Assembly (NCBI GenBank): GCA_000818945.1
Contig: KN805383.1
Span: 237,888 to 301,887 of the forward strand
From: Schizochytrium sp. CCTCC M209059
Taxonomy: Eukaryota > Sar > Bigyra > Thraustochytrida > Thraustochytriidae
Direction of reading: 5' to 3'
DNA length: 64,000 nucleotides
Positions within the stretch are counted from its first letter, which is position 1; each line of letters opens with the position of its first letter. Of this stretch, positions 1 to 10,400 are shown piece by piece. The notes under the pieces were generated by a model that worked only from the letters and a program-made list of their open reading frames with translations, searched no databases and had not been told where the DNA came from. The position numbers and the translations under genes are program-made.

Positions 1-2138
1 CGCAGCTACGGTCGCACTACCGCTTTCCCTATGCCGCGCGCGCCTGAGACTTCTCACGCCGGCCCCGCCTCCCGCGCAGATGACCAGATCGCAGCCGCGC
101 TATAATAAACAGGGCCGGCCTAGACCCACGATGATGGACGTATAGCATGCATAACCAGGCGCGACCCCCACGACGGCCAGGCGAACCCGGGCACAAGCGA
201 CGCCCCCATCCCCCGCAACCCCCGCGCTGCTGCGCCCCGCTCGGCCTGGCGTCGCGCGGATGAGTTCCGGCAAGGCGTGGCATGGCATGGCATCTTGGCA
301 TAGCGTGCCCTCGCTCGCATGGCGAGGCTGTTTTCCTGGCACCATAACCTGACACCACAATACGAGAAAACCCGCGCGCGATGTCTCCGGAGGCCGCTCG
401 CGACGGGACGCGAGCTGCAGCTGCGCGGCCGCCGAGTCGCGCCGCCTCCGCCGCCTTCGTGCAGGGCCCCGGCCGGCGGGAGCGGGCCGTGCGAAGTCGC
501 GCTCTCCGAGGCGCGGCGCGTGCCGCTGCGTCTTCTCCGCTTCCTGCGACGGCGCCTTGCAAGGCGAGGGAGGCCTCGCCTCGCCTCGCCTCGCCTCGCA
601 TCACAGTGCATCGCATCGCATCGCAAGGCCGCCATCGCCGCACGCGCGATACTGTACGCCCCGCGCGACGGCGACCGCGACGGCGACCGCGACGGCGACC
701 GCGACGGCGACGTCGGCGCCGCGGCGGGGACGCCTGCTCGCCGTCGCTTGACACGGCGAGGGAGGCGGGCGGCTGCGCGGGCGGGCAGTGCGTGAGTGAG
801 TGACCTGCTTGCGCTTGCCGGGAGCGAGTGTGCGAGCCTTGGGACGCGCCGTCTCTTAGAGCGTAAGAATGGAATTGCCAGGAAGCGCAGCGTGAAGACG
901 CGGCTCCGACGCTCGCGCGGGCCCGAGTCGGCAGCGGCTCCGGCTCCGGCTCCGGCGGCCAAGGGGGAGAAACGACTGCCAATGCCCGCGAGGCGGCGAC
1001 GAGACACGACGCGCTCCTGCCGGCGGAGACGAGTTCATTCCGAGGTCTTTTTCCATTTGCTTGCGGCGGGCCGTCCGTCAGGGACGAGTGGCCGTCCGGT
1101 GTTAGTTCGTTGCGGTCGGCTGGCGCGTCGACTCGCGCGCCGAAAACTACTCATCATGGGGCTCGTGCAGTCGCAGTCGCAGTCACAGTCGCCCCTGGTT
1201 GCTGTCGCGTACTCTTGACCGAGCCGCCACTCGGCTGCTGCGGGCCTGTCGGACTTCGTGCTTGTCGCGACGACGGGCAAGTTGGGCGAGACACAAATTA
1301 GCTCAGTGCACGGCCTGACCGCGTTTTGGAGACTGGCAGTCATCGGGTTTATGCAACCGCAACTCTTGGTGCGGCTGGCTGTGGTGTCGCTTTTACTACC
1401 ACCCTCCCCCCTTACACACAAAATGCCTGTCTTGCTTTTTTCCCTGTTGTTGAAGGTATGCATATACTCCCACTACAATGGGTGTTGAAGCAGCTTGTCT
1501 AAAGAAGAAGTCACCACGACGCAAGAGCCGCAGCCGGAAACACGCTCATGAGTTGGAGGGGTTGTCCCAACCGAAAATGTTGATAGCTTTTTTGTTTATT
1601 TTTTTCCAAGGTTTTTTCGTCCCGTTCAACAGCTTGACGCCAATGATCTGGCCTCCAGACTCTGCTTTTGCTCAACCGCCAACTCGAAGGCTGCAACTGT
1701 GAATGAATACAGCAAGAGATGAGCCGCAAAAAAAGAGTTTCTACATTCGAGCTGAAAGCTTCTCTTCACACCTAAATCATTCGTTCTTCTACGCGATAGA
1801 GTGTTTTGATCGAAGATTTTCCCCATTCACAACGGAGCTTTTCTTCCTTTAACATTCATCAGAAAAGTCTTTTTATCTCGTCTTGCATCTTCCGTCATGC
1901 ATCTTGCATAGCGCATCTTGCACCTTGCGTCTTGCACCTTGTGTCTTGCGTTGTGCGGTTTTCGACCCTACGTGTCAAGTGACTAAAATCAAACAAAAAG
2001 GAAATGAAGCTTTCCTCACCCTTGTTAAGTTCGATGTGTAGACTAGCCTCTAGCCACGTCGCACGCTTGTCCAGTCTCAGGGTACTACATACATTTATAA
2101 TATAAACTTAGAAACTAGGCAGCCTCGACCTTAAGAAA
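1..2138. other. Region without a confident gene
   Basis: Very GC-rich up to about 1250, then AT-richer. Long ORFs on both strands here consist of Arg/Ala/Pro/Ser low-complexity and several start at TTG or CTG, so I do not call them. A 74-residue ORF at 1478-1702 (+) starts with ATG, is Lys/Arg-rich and then has a hydrophobic stretch; it could be a small membrane protein but nothing supports it beyond being open. Simple repeats at 575-711 are listed separately. About 1880-1950 carries a degenerate repeat of a CATCTTGCA-like word. The end of the stretch is probably the 3' flank of pyruvate kinase. Confidence 0.5.
575..711. repeat. Cluster of short GC-rich tandem repeats
   Basis: Five copies of CTCGC at 575-599, then about three and a half copies of GCATC at 608-625, then about four copies of a 12-bp unit GCGACGGCGACC at 664-711. 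The last array opens reading frames on both strands and explains the Arg/Asp-rich apparent proteins overlapping it. Confidence 0.85.
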
Positions 2139-4259
2139 CTAGGTAGCCTCGACCATGGTCTCGTAGGCGTCGAGAGAAATTTTTCGCACCTCGATGGTGT
2201 TGCTGAGCCGCTCAAATTTGTTGGGCTGCTGATTAAGTCGCTGCTTGACGCTGTCCTTAATGTCGTACAAGGACGTGACCAAAGTGACCATGGCGCCAAC
2301 GCGAGCCCACGCACGGTCGAGAATGTACTTGTTGACGTGCAGCCACATTTCGCGCGGAGAGCTCAAAACAGCCTCGTCCAAAAGCATGGCAGACACACCT
2401 CGGCAAACCGACATGTGATGTGCAGTCACCCTGTTGCTTGTAACAACCACGATACGAGCCGTGGGACGGTACTTGGCGACGAGTCGGGCCAGGTCCCCGG
2501 AATCGGACACCACCACAATGAGATCCGCGCGAACGTCGAGCGAAGTCTCCACTGCAGACGACGCAAGAGCCTCCACCACAGACACCTTGCCCTTTGACAG
2601 CACCTCAGCGCGAATGGTGCTATAGTACGACTCATAGTTAATCACCCGCTCAGCCTCGGAAATGATACGCCCCATAGTCGCCACAGACTCACGAGGATAC
2701 ATGCCCTTGGCCGTTTCCGCGGAGAGCATAACGCAGTCCGTGCCGTCAAGCACCGCATTAGCCACGTCGCTGCACTCGGCATTGGTGGGCCGGGGTCGCG
2801 TCGTCATGGAATCAAGCATCTGCGTGCTCGTCACGACCGGCTTGCCCGCAAGATTGGCCCAACGAATGACGCCCTTTTGCGCCAAAAACAACTTGCTCAG
2901 CGGGAGTTCCATTCCCAAGTCGCCTCGACTCACGTGCACGCCGTCTGCCTCTTCAATAATCTCCTCAATGTTTCGCAGCGCCTCGACGCTTTCAATCTTC
3001 GCGTGCACGCGAATGTGCTTCCCTCGCTCACCCAAACACGCGCGCACGGCGCGTACATTAGCCGCCGTCCGAATAAAAGATCCAGAGACAATGTCGACGG
3101 GATAATTGAGCGCAAAATTCTCCAAATCGTACTTGTCTTTGGCCGTGATGCCCGGCAGCCGGATCGAGACGCCGGGAAGGTTCATGTTCTTGCGTTCTTC
3201 CAAGATGGCGTCATTTTCCACGCGAACCATGACACTTGTCTCGCGGATCTCTTCGACGCGCGTCTGAATCGATCCATCTGCAATCAGAATGAGGCCTCCC
3301 ACCCGCACCGAGGCGCAGAGCTCCTTGTAGCTGCACGCCACAATGGACGAGGTGCCTGCAAGAGTGTAATCTGTCGTGATCTCGAGAAGTTGTCCCGTCA
3401 CGAGTTCTACCGGCTCATGGTCCTTGAGCATTCCTGTCCGAATCTCTGGGCCCTTGGTGTCCATGAGAATGGCGCAGTGGCACTGCGCCCCACTCCTCTC
3501 TTCGCGGAGCCGAATAGCTTCCTGCAGATTCTTGATGGTCTGCGCATGATACGCATGATCGCCATGCGAAAAGTTGAGTCGGGCAACGTTCATGCCGGCC
3601 TCCAAAAGGTCGACCAAGGTCTCCACCTCGCGCGAAGCGGGGCCAATAGCGCACACAATCTTGGTGCGACGCCGTCGTTTCGTTCGACGCGAATGCTTTT
3701 TCGGCGCGACCGGCGGCGACGCGGGGGCAGCCACCTCCAAGGAGGTTGCAGCGGCCGGAGACACGATCTCGCGTTCGTTTGGCTCTTGGCCGGCGATTTG
3801 GCCCTCACCATTGTCTTGCTTTTCCGAGTTCCCTGCAACTTGTAGACTTGCCATCTTGTCAATGACAGGAACCACCACGACATCGGCTTCGTGCTCATCG
3901 TCCTCGCGCCACTCGAGTACCTCCATTACGCTCATGACTGCGACCGAAGACCAGTCGAGAACACCACGCCGAAGTCTGCGAATCTCGGCCGCCGTAGGAC
4001 CGACGCTGCCCGTCGAGGGGGTTCGATGTCGCAATCCTTTCATTGACTCCGATCCAATGCGCGGTCGCGAAGACAGCGTTTTGGGCCTTTGCGGCGTGTT
4101 GTGCGCATCCATGACGACATCGCGCACAATATTCGGATCTTCTTCGCACAGGCTGGCCACGCGCACGAGCGGCATGTGCGCCAACGCGCCGCCGGCCCCC
4201 TTCTTCCCGCCACCTTTGAGCGCGAACTTTGACGCGGCGTTTTTCTCCGCCGAGTTCAT
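2139..4259 (-). CDS. Pyruvate kinase with long N-terminal extension
   Basis: Pyruvate kinase transfers phosphate from phosphoenolpyruvate to ADP, the last glycolytic step. The 706-residue product carries the family core from about residue 199: TKIVCAIGPAS, the NLSH-like ARLNFSHGDH block, MDTKGPEIRTG, the VSRGDLGMELP block and MLDSM. The alpha/beta C-terminal effector domain ends near the stop. Usual length is about 470-530 residues. The first ~195 residues are a Ser/Pro/Glu-rich extension with a basic run just before the core, and have no recognisable domain; they do not look like a clear mitochondrial presequence, so a regulatory tail is possible. The start is the first in-frame ATG, preceded by GAG/GAC trinucleotide tracts in the presumed leader. 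It is divergent from the TMEM234-like gene. The enzyme call is firm; the role of the extension is unknown. Confidence 0.96.
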   Translation of the reverse strand: MNSAEKNAASKFALKGGGKKGAGGALAHMPLVRVASLCEEDPNIVRDVVMDAHNTPQRPKTLSSRPRIGSESMKGLRHRTPSTGSVGPTAAEIRRLRRGVLDWSSVAVMSVMEVLEWREDDEHEADVVVVPVIDKMASLQVAGNSEKQDNGEGQIAGQEPNEREIVSPAAATSLEVAAPASPPVAPKKHSRRTKRRRRTKIVCAIGPASREVETLVDLLEAGMNVARLNFSHGDHAYHAQTIKNLQEAIRLREERSGAQCHCAILMDTKGPEIRTGMLKDHEPVELVTGQLLEITTDYTLAGTSSIVACSYKELCASVRVGGLILIADGSIQTRVEEIRETSVMVRVENDAILEERKNMNLPGVSIRLPGITAKDKYDLENFALNYPVDIVSGSFIRTAANVRAVRACLGERGKHIRVHAKIESVEALRNIEEIIEEADGVHVSRGDLGMELPLSKLFLAQKGVIRWANLAGKPVVTSTQMLDSMTTRPRPTNAECSDVANAVLDGTDCVMLSAETAKGMYPRESVATMGRIISEAERVINYESYYSTIRAEVLSKGKVSVVEALASSAVETSLDVRADLIVVVSDSGDLARLVAKYRPTARIVVVTSNRVTAHHMSVCRGVSAMLLDEAVLSSPREMWLHVNKYILDRAWARVGAMVTLVTSLYDIKDSVKQRLNQQPNKFERLSNTIEVRKISLDAYETMVEAT

Positions 4260-4696
4260 CTTCGCCTTTTCCTCCTCACCCCCGCACCTCTGCCGCCGCC
4301 GCTCCCCTCCTCCTCCTCCTCCTCGTCGTCGTCGTCGTCGTCGTCGTCGTCCCGCTCCTGAAGCTCGAGAGTACCTAGCTCGCTAGCTTGCTAGTACCTC
4401 GCCGCGCCAATCTCGCCGGTCCCGCCGCCGATGGATGGACCTCGCTCGCTCGCTCGCTCACCCGCGCGCGCGAGGAGCGAGGGACGTGAGGTCCGCCGCG
4501 GTGCCGTGCGTCGAGGCGCGCGGGGCCCGGGTCCGGGTCCGGGTCCGCGTCGAGCTGCTCTTCCTCGGAGTTGGCGCTTTGCTTGCTTTGCTCGCTCGCT
4601 CTACGCTGCTTTTTTCGCGCCTTGAACATACGATGGATACGCGCTGCGCCCTGGACGCGGCGAGGACAAGATACAGACGGAGATTCGGCCGCCGCG
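4260..4696. promoter_or_regulatory. Divergent promoter region, pyruvate kinase / TMEM234-like
   Basis: 437 bp between opposed start codons. It contains trinucleotide tracts (CCT then CGT, 4306-4352) just upstream of the kinase start, a near-palindromic CTAGCT/GCTAGC cluster at 4371-4398, and a CGCT tetranucleotide tract near 4441-4460. No TATA box is evident. A shared promoter is inferred from geometry only. Confidence 0.4.
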
Positions 4697-4964
4697 ATGC
4701 GCGGCGCGGAGCTCGGCAGCCTCGTGCTCGTGGGCGCGCTCTGGGGCGGCACGAACTCGTTCCTGCGGCCGCGCGGGGCCGATGGCGGCGAGGCGGAGGC
4801 CGCGGGGCCGGCGGCGCCTGCGCGCGGGGATGGGGCCCAGCAGGCCGCGGCGATGAGCGCGGTCTCCGCGCCGACCCGACTCGCGCGCCACCTCGCCGCG
4901 CTCGCCAGGGACTGGAGGGTGCGTGTGGTCGCGGCTTTGTTGCTGCCGCTGCTGCCGCTGCTGC

Positions 4965-4997
<33 letters not shown>

Positions 4998-6025
4998 AAA
5001 GCCACGGGCGGCGACGGCAACTGCGCCGGAGGTGTCGAGTCTTGGAGGCGTGCTTGTGTTGCCTCTGCCTGCCTGCTTATGCTTAGGGACTACTACGCCG
5101 ACCTGTGCTGCGCTGGGCAGAACCACGCCGTCGTCCCGCAGGGTCCTGGCTGCACAAGCACGAGCACCGGCGTAGCCACGGGCGCGGACACGAGCAAGAG
5201 CAGGCGGGTGGATGGATGGGCGGATGGGGAGGCTTGGGGTCGCGGGGTGATGCGAGGAGACTGACTTGACGGGACATGGGCATTGACGATGACATGACCA
5301 TAAACTTTACCGTGCACGCGCAGTTCACAGTCCCTTTTGTGGTCAATCAGAGCGGGTCGCTGCTCTACTACCTTCTGTTGGGGACATCCGGTACGCTGAA
5401 GATGGGCGGCAAATTGGAGAAAGAGAGGCGAAGAAAGGTTCAATGAGGAGAGCTATAGGAATAAAACATAAAGGGGACTCACAAGCACGCACACGCATTA
5501 CGACTGGGTTGAACCCAAGCAGAACTGTCTCTGGCCGTTCCCATTTGTAACGCATCTACCTTTGTATTCACCCTGCTCACATCGCGCTTCGTGCGTGGTG
5601 AAAAGCAGCAGGGTGATCCTCTCCGTACGTTTCATCCTGTCCTTGCATTCCTCCTCCCCCCTTCACATGTATGTCATATGAGTCGTCGCTTTTATCCTTG
5701 CACGCACCTCCGCCTGTCAACGATTGCATCCTTGAATGCCTGAGTCATATCAAGACAAGACGGGGACAGAAGAAAGAAGGGGAAGAATTTCGAGGCTGAC
5801 ATCGAGCGCGCGTTGATCTATCGATCGAGTGTTGGATCGAGTGTTCATTTGGTTAATTGATTGATCGATTGATTGATTGCTTGATCGCATCACGCATTCC
5901 CGTCAGTCCTTTTCCTCGGAGTCATCTGCATCGTCGTTGGCGTCGGCCTCATGTCGCTCCCCTCAACGTCTCCTCCCGAGCCGGCACAAGATCCCAAAGT
6001 GAAGCTCGTTGTCGCTGGACTTTAA
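4697..6025 (+). CDS. TMEM234-like (UPF0546) small membrane protein, four exons
   Basis: Not visible as one ORF; rebuilt here by splicing. Exons 4697-4918, 5324-5390, 5523-5612 and 5907-6025 join with GT-AG introns (GTGCGT, GTACGC, GTGATC donors; CAG acceptors) and matching phases, giving 165 residues, the usual size of the family. Family landmarks are the N-terminal ALWGGTN block, then VPFVVNQSGSLLYY in exon 2, LSLAVPICN in exon 3, and a last hydrophobic helix FLGVICIVVGVGL in exon 4 before a short hydrophilic tail. TMEM234 proteins are predicted EamA/DMT-like membrane proteins of unclear transport function. Intron 1 (405 bp) contains a GCT/GCC tract at about 4930-4996 that creates misleading poly-Leu/Cys ORFs. 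Exon 1 after residue 25 is an Ala/Gly-rich loop. The order of four independent family blocks makes the model strong. Confidence 0.88.
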
Positions 6026-7416
6026 ATTGTCCCCTTTTCCCCAAGTCGAGTCGCCGACAGGGCAGGCATCCTCCCTCTGTGCGATCCGGACGACCACACT
6101 CGTTCTCTCCTACGCAAACTGACTCCAGTCGGGTTTCCCGGCGTCAGACAGAGCCATCGACCCTCCTCCCACCTCGCACCCGCCAAGCACTCGTCCCTGA
6201 AACACCTATAAGTAAAACTCGTTGACGATGCGTGACGCCGTGAGCGCTGTCCTGCCCGTGCCAACTCCTGTGGTTGATTGGTTGCCTTTGCCTTCTGACC
6301 CTCCCTCCCTCCCTCCCTCTCTCGTTCCGAAGATCGAAGATTGATCGCTCGAGTCTTTCGAGACACGATCATCGATACCCGCCCTCGGTCGGCCCTGGGC
6401 GCGCGGCCAACCTCCGCCGCGACCTCGTCTTCTTCGGCATCCTCCTTGCGCGCGACAGCGAGGCTTCGAGGCCCGGAGGCTTGGTTTGCTCGCTCGCTCG
6501 CTCGCTCGCTTGCTCGCTTGCTTCAAGTTGTCGTTGCTGCTTGCAATGCAGTGCACCAAGTCGGCTGGCTCGGGTCACATCGTCGACCTGGCCAAGGCTC
6601 GCTCGCTCTGGTCCCAGCAGCTGCAGCGCTCGCAGCCAACGACGTGCTTGCGGCGCTCGCCCTCCCTCCCTGCCTGCCTCTTTCTCTCCTCCCGGCCAGC
6701 GCTTGCTCGAGCGAGCGAGACGATCTTGCTCTTGATCTCGCGCGCCCTTCGCGGCTCGGCAAGTTGGCTCCTGTGCTCGGTGGCCGGGCTGGTCCGGCTG
6801 GGAGGCGCAAGTCGGGAATCGCCGCGGCGCAAGTGAAGCGCCGCGGCCTCCACTGTCGCGCAAACGGCGCCGCAAGTGCGCAAACCGGCGGCGGCGCGCG
6901 TATACTAGGCCTACTAGTAGATTAGGCTAGACCTGTCTATCCATGCTTGTCCTGTCTGTTCAGAGGAAGAGAGCGAGAGAGAACCAAGGAGACGTTTGTT
7001 TGCGAGTCAGGATCACCAGAACTTGAACCGCGAGCAGAACCGCTGCGCGAGCGAGAGGCCGCGACGCCGTGCGCAGCGAGCGAGCGAGCGAGCGCGCGCG
7101 CGCTCCCGGGTCGTTGCGTGCGTGCGCGCGTGCGTGCTTCCCTCCCCTTCGTTTCCGCCGCGCCTGGGCTGGGCCGAGTGGGCTCCAGTGGGCTGGGCCG
7201 GCTGATCGGCGCCATCCGCCCCGCCGCCCCGCCCGGAGGCGGCAGAGCCCGTGCGCAGAGGTCACGACGGAGCCCTCTCGCGAGCGTATCCTCGCCGTCG
7301 CGCACCGCCGGCGAGCGCCTCGACTTTGCGGGCTGCCTGGGCTCTTTCTTCCCTGGCTAGCTAGCTAGCAAGCTAGCTAACTAGCTTGCTCTCGCAGACT
7401 GGGACGGACGTCAAGC
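6026..7416. other. Intergenic, GC-rich, no gene seen
   Basis: Open frames on both strands are Arg/Ser/Ala low-complexity driven by CTCG/GCTC tracts (about 6485-6530 and 7078-7104) and a CCCT tract near 6299-6321. Three GCAAGT hexamers lie at 6807-6877, a TAGGCCTA palindrome at 6906-6913, and a tandem CTAG cluster at 7355-7390 just before the kinase start. The CTCGCAG at 7391-7397 could be a splice acceptor of a leader intron, which I cannot prove. Confidence 0.45.
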
Positions 7417-10400
7417 ATGCAAAACGCCATCGCGGCCACAAGCTCCGTGGAGGACGTGGCCAGGCTCATGCAGGAACTTGGGCTCGAAGAGGCGCAAGAA
7501 GCGGTGCGGCAAAGGCAAGTCGACGGCGCAACGCTCCTTCGATTGAGCAGGGACGCAGACGCGATCGGCGCAAACCTCGGCGTACGCGATCCCCGCGCTT
7601 GCAAAATGATCCTCAACGAGCTTGAGAAAACAAAATCCCAGGCCGCAGCAGGGCCCTCGATCCTGCGCAACGCGGGCGGTGGGGTCCACCGCAGCCACGC
7701 GCAGCGCAGACTGACAAGCAGACCTCGATCCATGAGCGCCATGGACGTGCCCATCACAACGCAACTGCCCATCGCAAACCCGTCCGCGCAAACGCCACAG
7801 CCGCATGACGCTGGAAACGCAGCGACGCGGGGATCTGCACATGGACCCCGCATTCGCCGCCACCGCACGCAATACTCGCCCGTAAACAACGGCGGCTCCA
7901 ATCGTAACACCCGCAAAAACCAGCAGCAACCGGCTCCTCCGCAGCACCATCAACAACAACAGTATCGCCACCAACGCGAGGTGCACGACGACGCATACGC
8001 CGCGCCCCCTTCTTCGGGAGCACCGGACTCGCTGTATCGTCGCGTGTCCTGCAGCGATTTGCCTCGTCACCCGTCTTCACGCGACGAAACGCATCTACTT
8101 CCCGACTGTGCCAACGAAGAATACGATGACGCAGACTACGACGAAGACACAGAAAACCAAGGATCCCTTTTGCCCAACTTCATGCCGAACCACCCGGAAG
8201 TCCTGCGCAGCACCAGCCCCGAGGTCGGCATGGAGCAGCTCAAGAAACAACAGACGCAGTATCGCCGCGACGCGCGCTCTCAGTTTCCCAGCAATGGGGG
8301 CGAGCCTGGACCTCCGCCGCAACAGCAAAGAGGTGGCACGCGCCCCGGTCGTCTCTCTCGATCAGAATCGTCGCAGTCCACCACCCAGTTTCAGCACCGC
8401 ATCGCGGTCAATACGAGCTCGTCGTCTTTTGGCCCGGCGTCCAGTTCCAGCCACAGCGGCAGCGGCAGCGCATGTCCCCTTGTGCGCCAAAGCTCCTTCT
8501 CCTCGCAATCTAGCTCGGTCGCATCCTCTTCGGGCTTTACAGGATCTTTCACATTCAAGCGTCTCAAACGTCTCTTTGCCGCCGTGCGCATGCCCATGGA
8601 ACCCACGAGCGCCATCGCCGTCTGTAACTGGCAGATTGACCACTTTTTGTTCATGGTCCTCGAAGCCATTCACGAAATCCATGATAAGCACGCTCTTTAC
8701 GAAGACTGCCGCTCCATGATGGAACTCTGCGCGCGGCGCCTTTCCGACGAGGGCTACGTGCTCGTGCGAAGCCTCCTTCAGGACATGTACCTGCCCGAGT
8801 TCCGCGACGATCTGCGCAGTTGTGGCTTACAAAAGAAGCGTCTCTTTAACGAGGTCGTTGGCATCCTCGATGAGTTGCAAAATTTTGCGGCCATCGACTC
8901 ACCCCTTACGAGTGCTTCATGCTCTACGCTGCCTTCCGGGTGGAGCTCGGCTGCCACGGTGAGCGCATCCTCGCTCGATCAAGACCAATTCCTTGGAGGA
9001 GTCCACCCCCCCCCTGAATCCAGGCCTCGTGGCACATCGAGCCCCAATGCCTTGTCACGCCCGTTGCGGCGACGGAGCACGAGCACGGGAACAGCCGACA
9101 GTTCGGGCAGCTTCTCTGCGGCTCAGGCTTCGGGGCCTCTTTCCCCTGCCGTGCCGCCGCATCACCAGTACCAGCAGCAACCCACGCCCGCTTCGTTGCA
9201 GACACCGCGCAGTGGTCTCAGCTCTTCGACAGGGCGCCGTGCTGGTGGCGCAATGTCATCTGCGCGTAGAAAGTCTTCCCCATCTGGGGAGAGTGCCGAC
9301 TACCTTTCCGAATCCGACGACAATGTCGAGGGAACCCCGCGAAGCATCCCGTCCTCTGTGTCTTCCGTTGCCGATGCACGCAACTACATTAGCGGTGGCA
9401 ACGGCAGCAGCAAGAGCTTTCACTCGCGAAAGCACAGCCTTGGGTCCGAGTCATCGTCTACGTCGCACTGGCAGAAGCAGCTTCTTATGCGCGGGCCGTC
9501 CGAGTACTGCAACACGCCTCCGGCACGTCTCATGCCTCTTCGTCAGCCTTTGACCGACCAACCACGCACCGCCCAACGTCCGCATCAGTACCTTAACACA
9601 CCGAAACCTACGAGGAATCGAAAGCGGGAAGAACTCGCACGCGTACGCAAAGACACCTACTATGACCAGGATGAGAACGCAAACAGCACCAATAGTGCCT
9701 ATGGCGGCAAAACCGGACATGCTGAACGCATGGGCCCAGGCCGCACCGGGCGTCCTGCGCGCCTCGTGAAACGACGGTCCGAGCTCACCCTTCCGAGTTC
9801 AACTTGTGCCGACTACGACCAAGGTCTCCATGATGCGCCGCGCCGTCAAGCCTCGGCTTCCCCACTCGGTCTTCATGTGCACGCTCACACTGAGGAGCGC
9901 AAAGAAGAGAAACCGAGCTTTCGTCGTGCTCTGCAGCTCTCGCCATCGCCCGACCGCAAAGAGCGCGGCAACCGCAAGACACTCAAGTACAAGCAGCTGA
10001 ATCTCAAGGTCGCGGTGAGCCCGCAAAACAATCTATCTTGTGCTGGAGATGATCAGGAAAATGCGTACGACCGCGATAACGAAGCCAAGGCCAAGGCGAC
10101 CGGGCCCTGCGAGGTTATTAGTGACAAAAAATCGTCATGGAAGAAAGCCATGCGCGGAGCCCACTCCCTCGCCATTGACATTGACCTTGACGAGGACATA
10201 ACAAAGTCCTTCACCTTCAACAATGGCGCCCTTCACATGGAGAATATTGTCATTTCAGAGGAAGGGCTCAAGGGCGCCCCTGGCATCGGACGTCTCAATC
10301 AGAATGGTGTGCGCTCCGTAGCAAGGCAGCTGCAGCGCGGACAATTTCGCGCCTCTCAGGTGAAAATCACCCGCATGGAAGAAGGTCTCGTGCAGATCGG

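Noticed and set aside
29..1218. Long overlapping frames on both strands, one of 317 residues
   Set aside because: Arg/Ala/Pro low complexity from GC-rich repeats; the longest starts at TTG, and no motif is present.
2662..4386. Plus-strand frames inside pyruvate kinase (147, 322 and 270 residues)
   Set aside because: Antisense of a certain enzyme gene; no independent motif.
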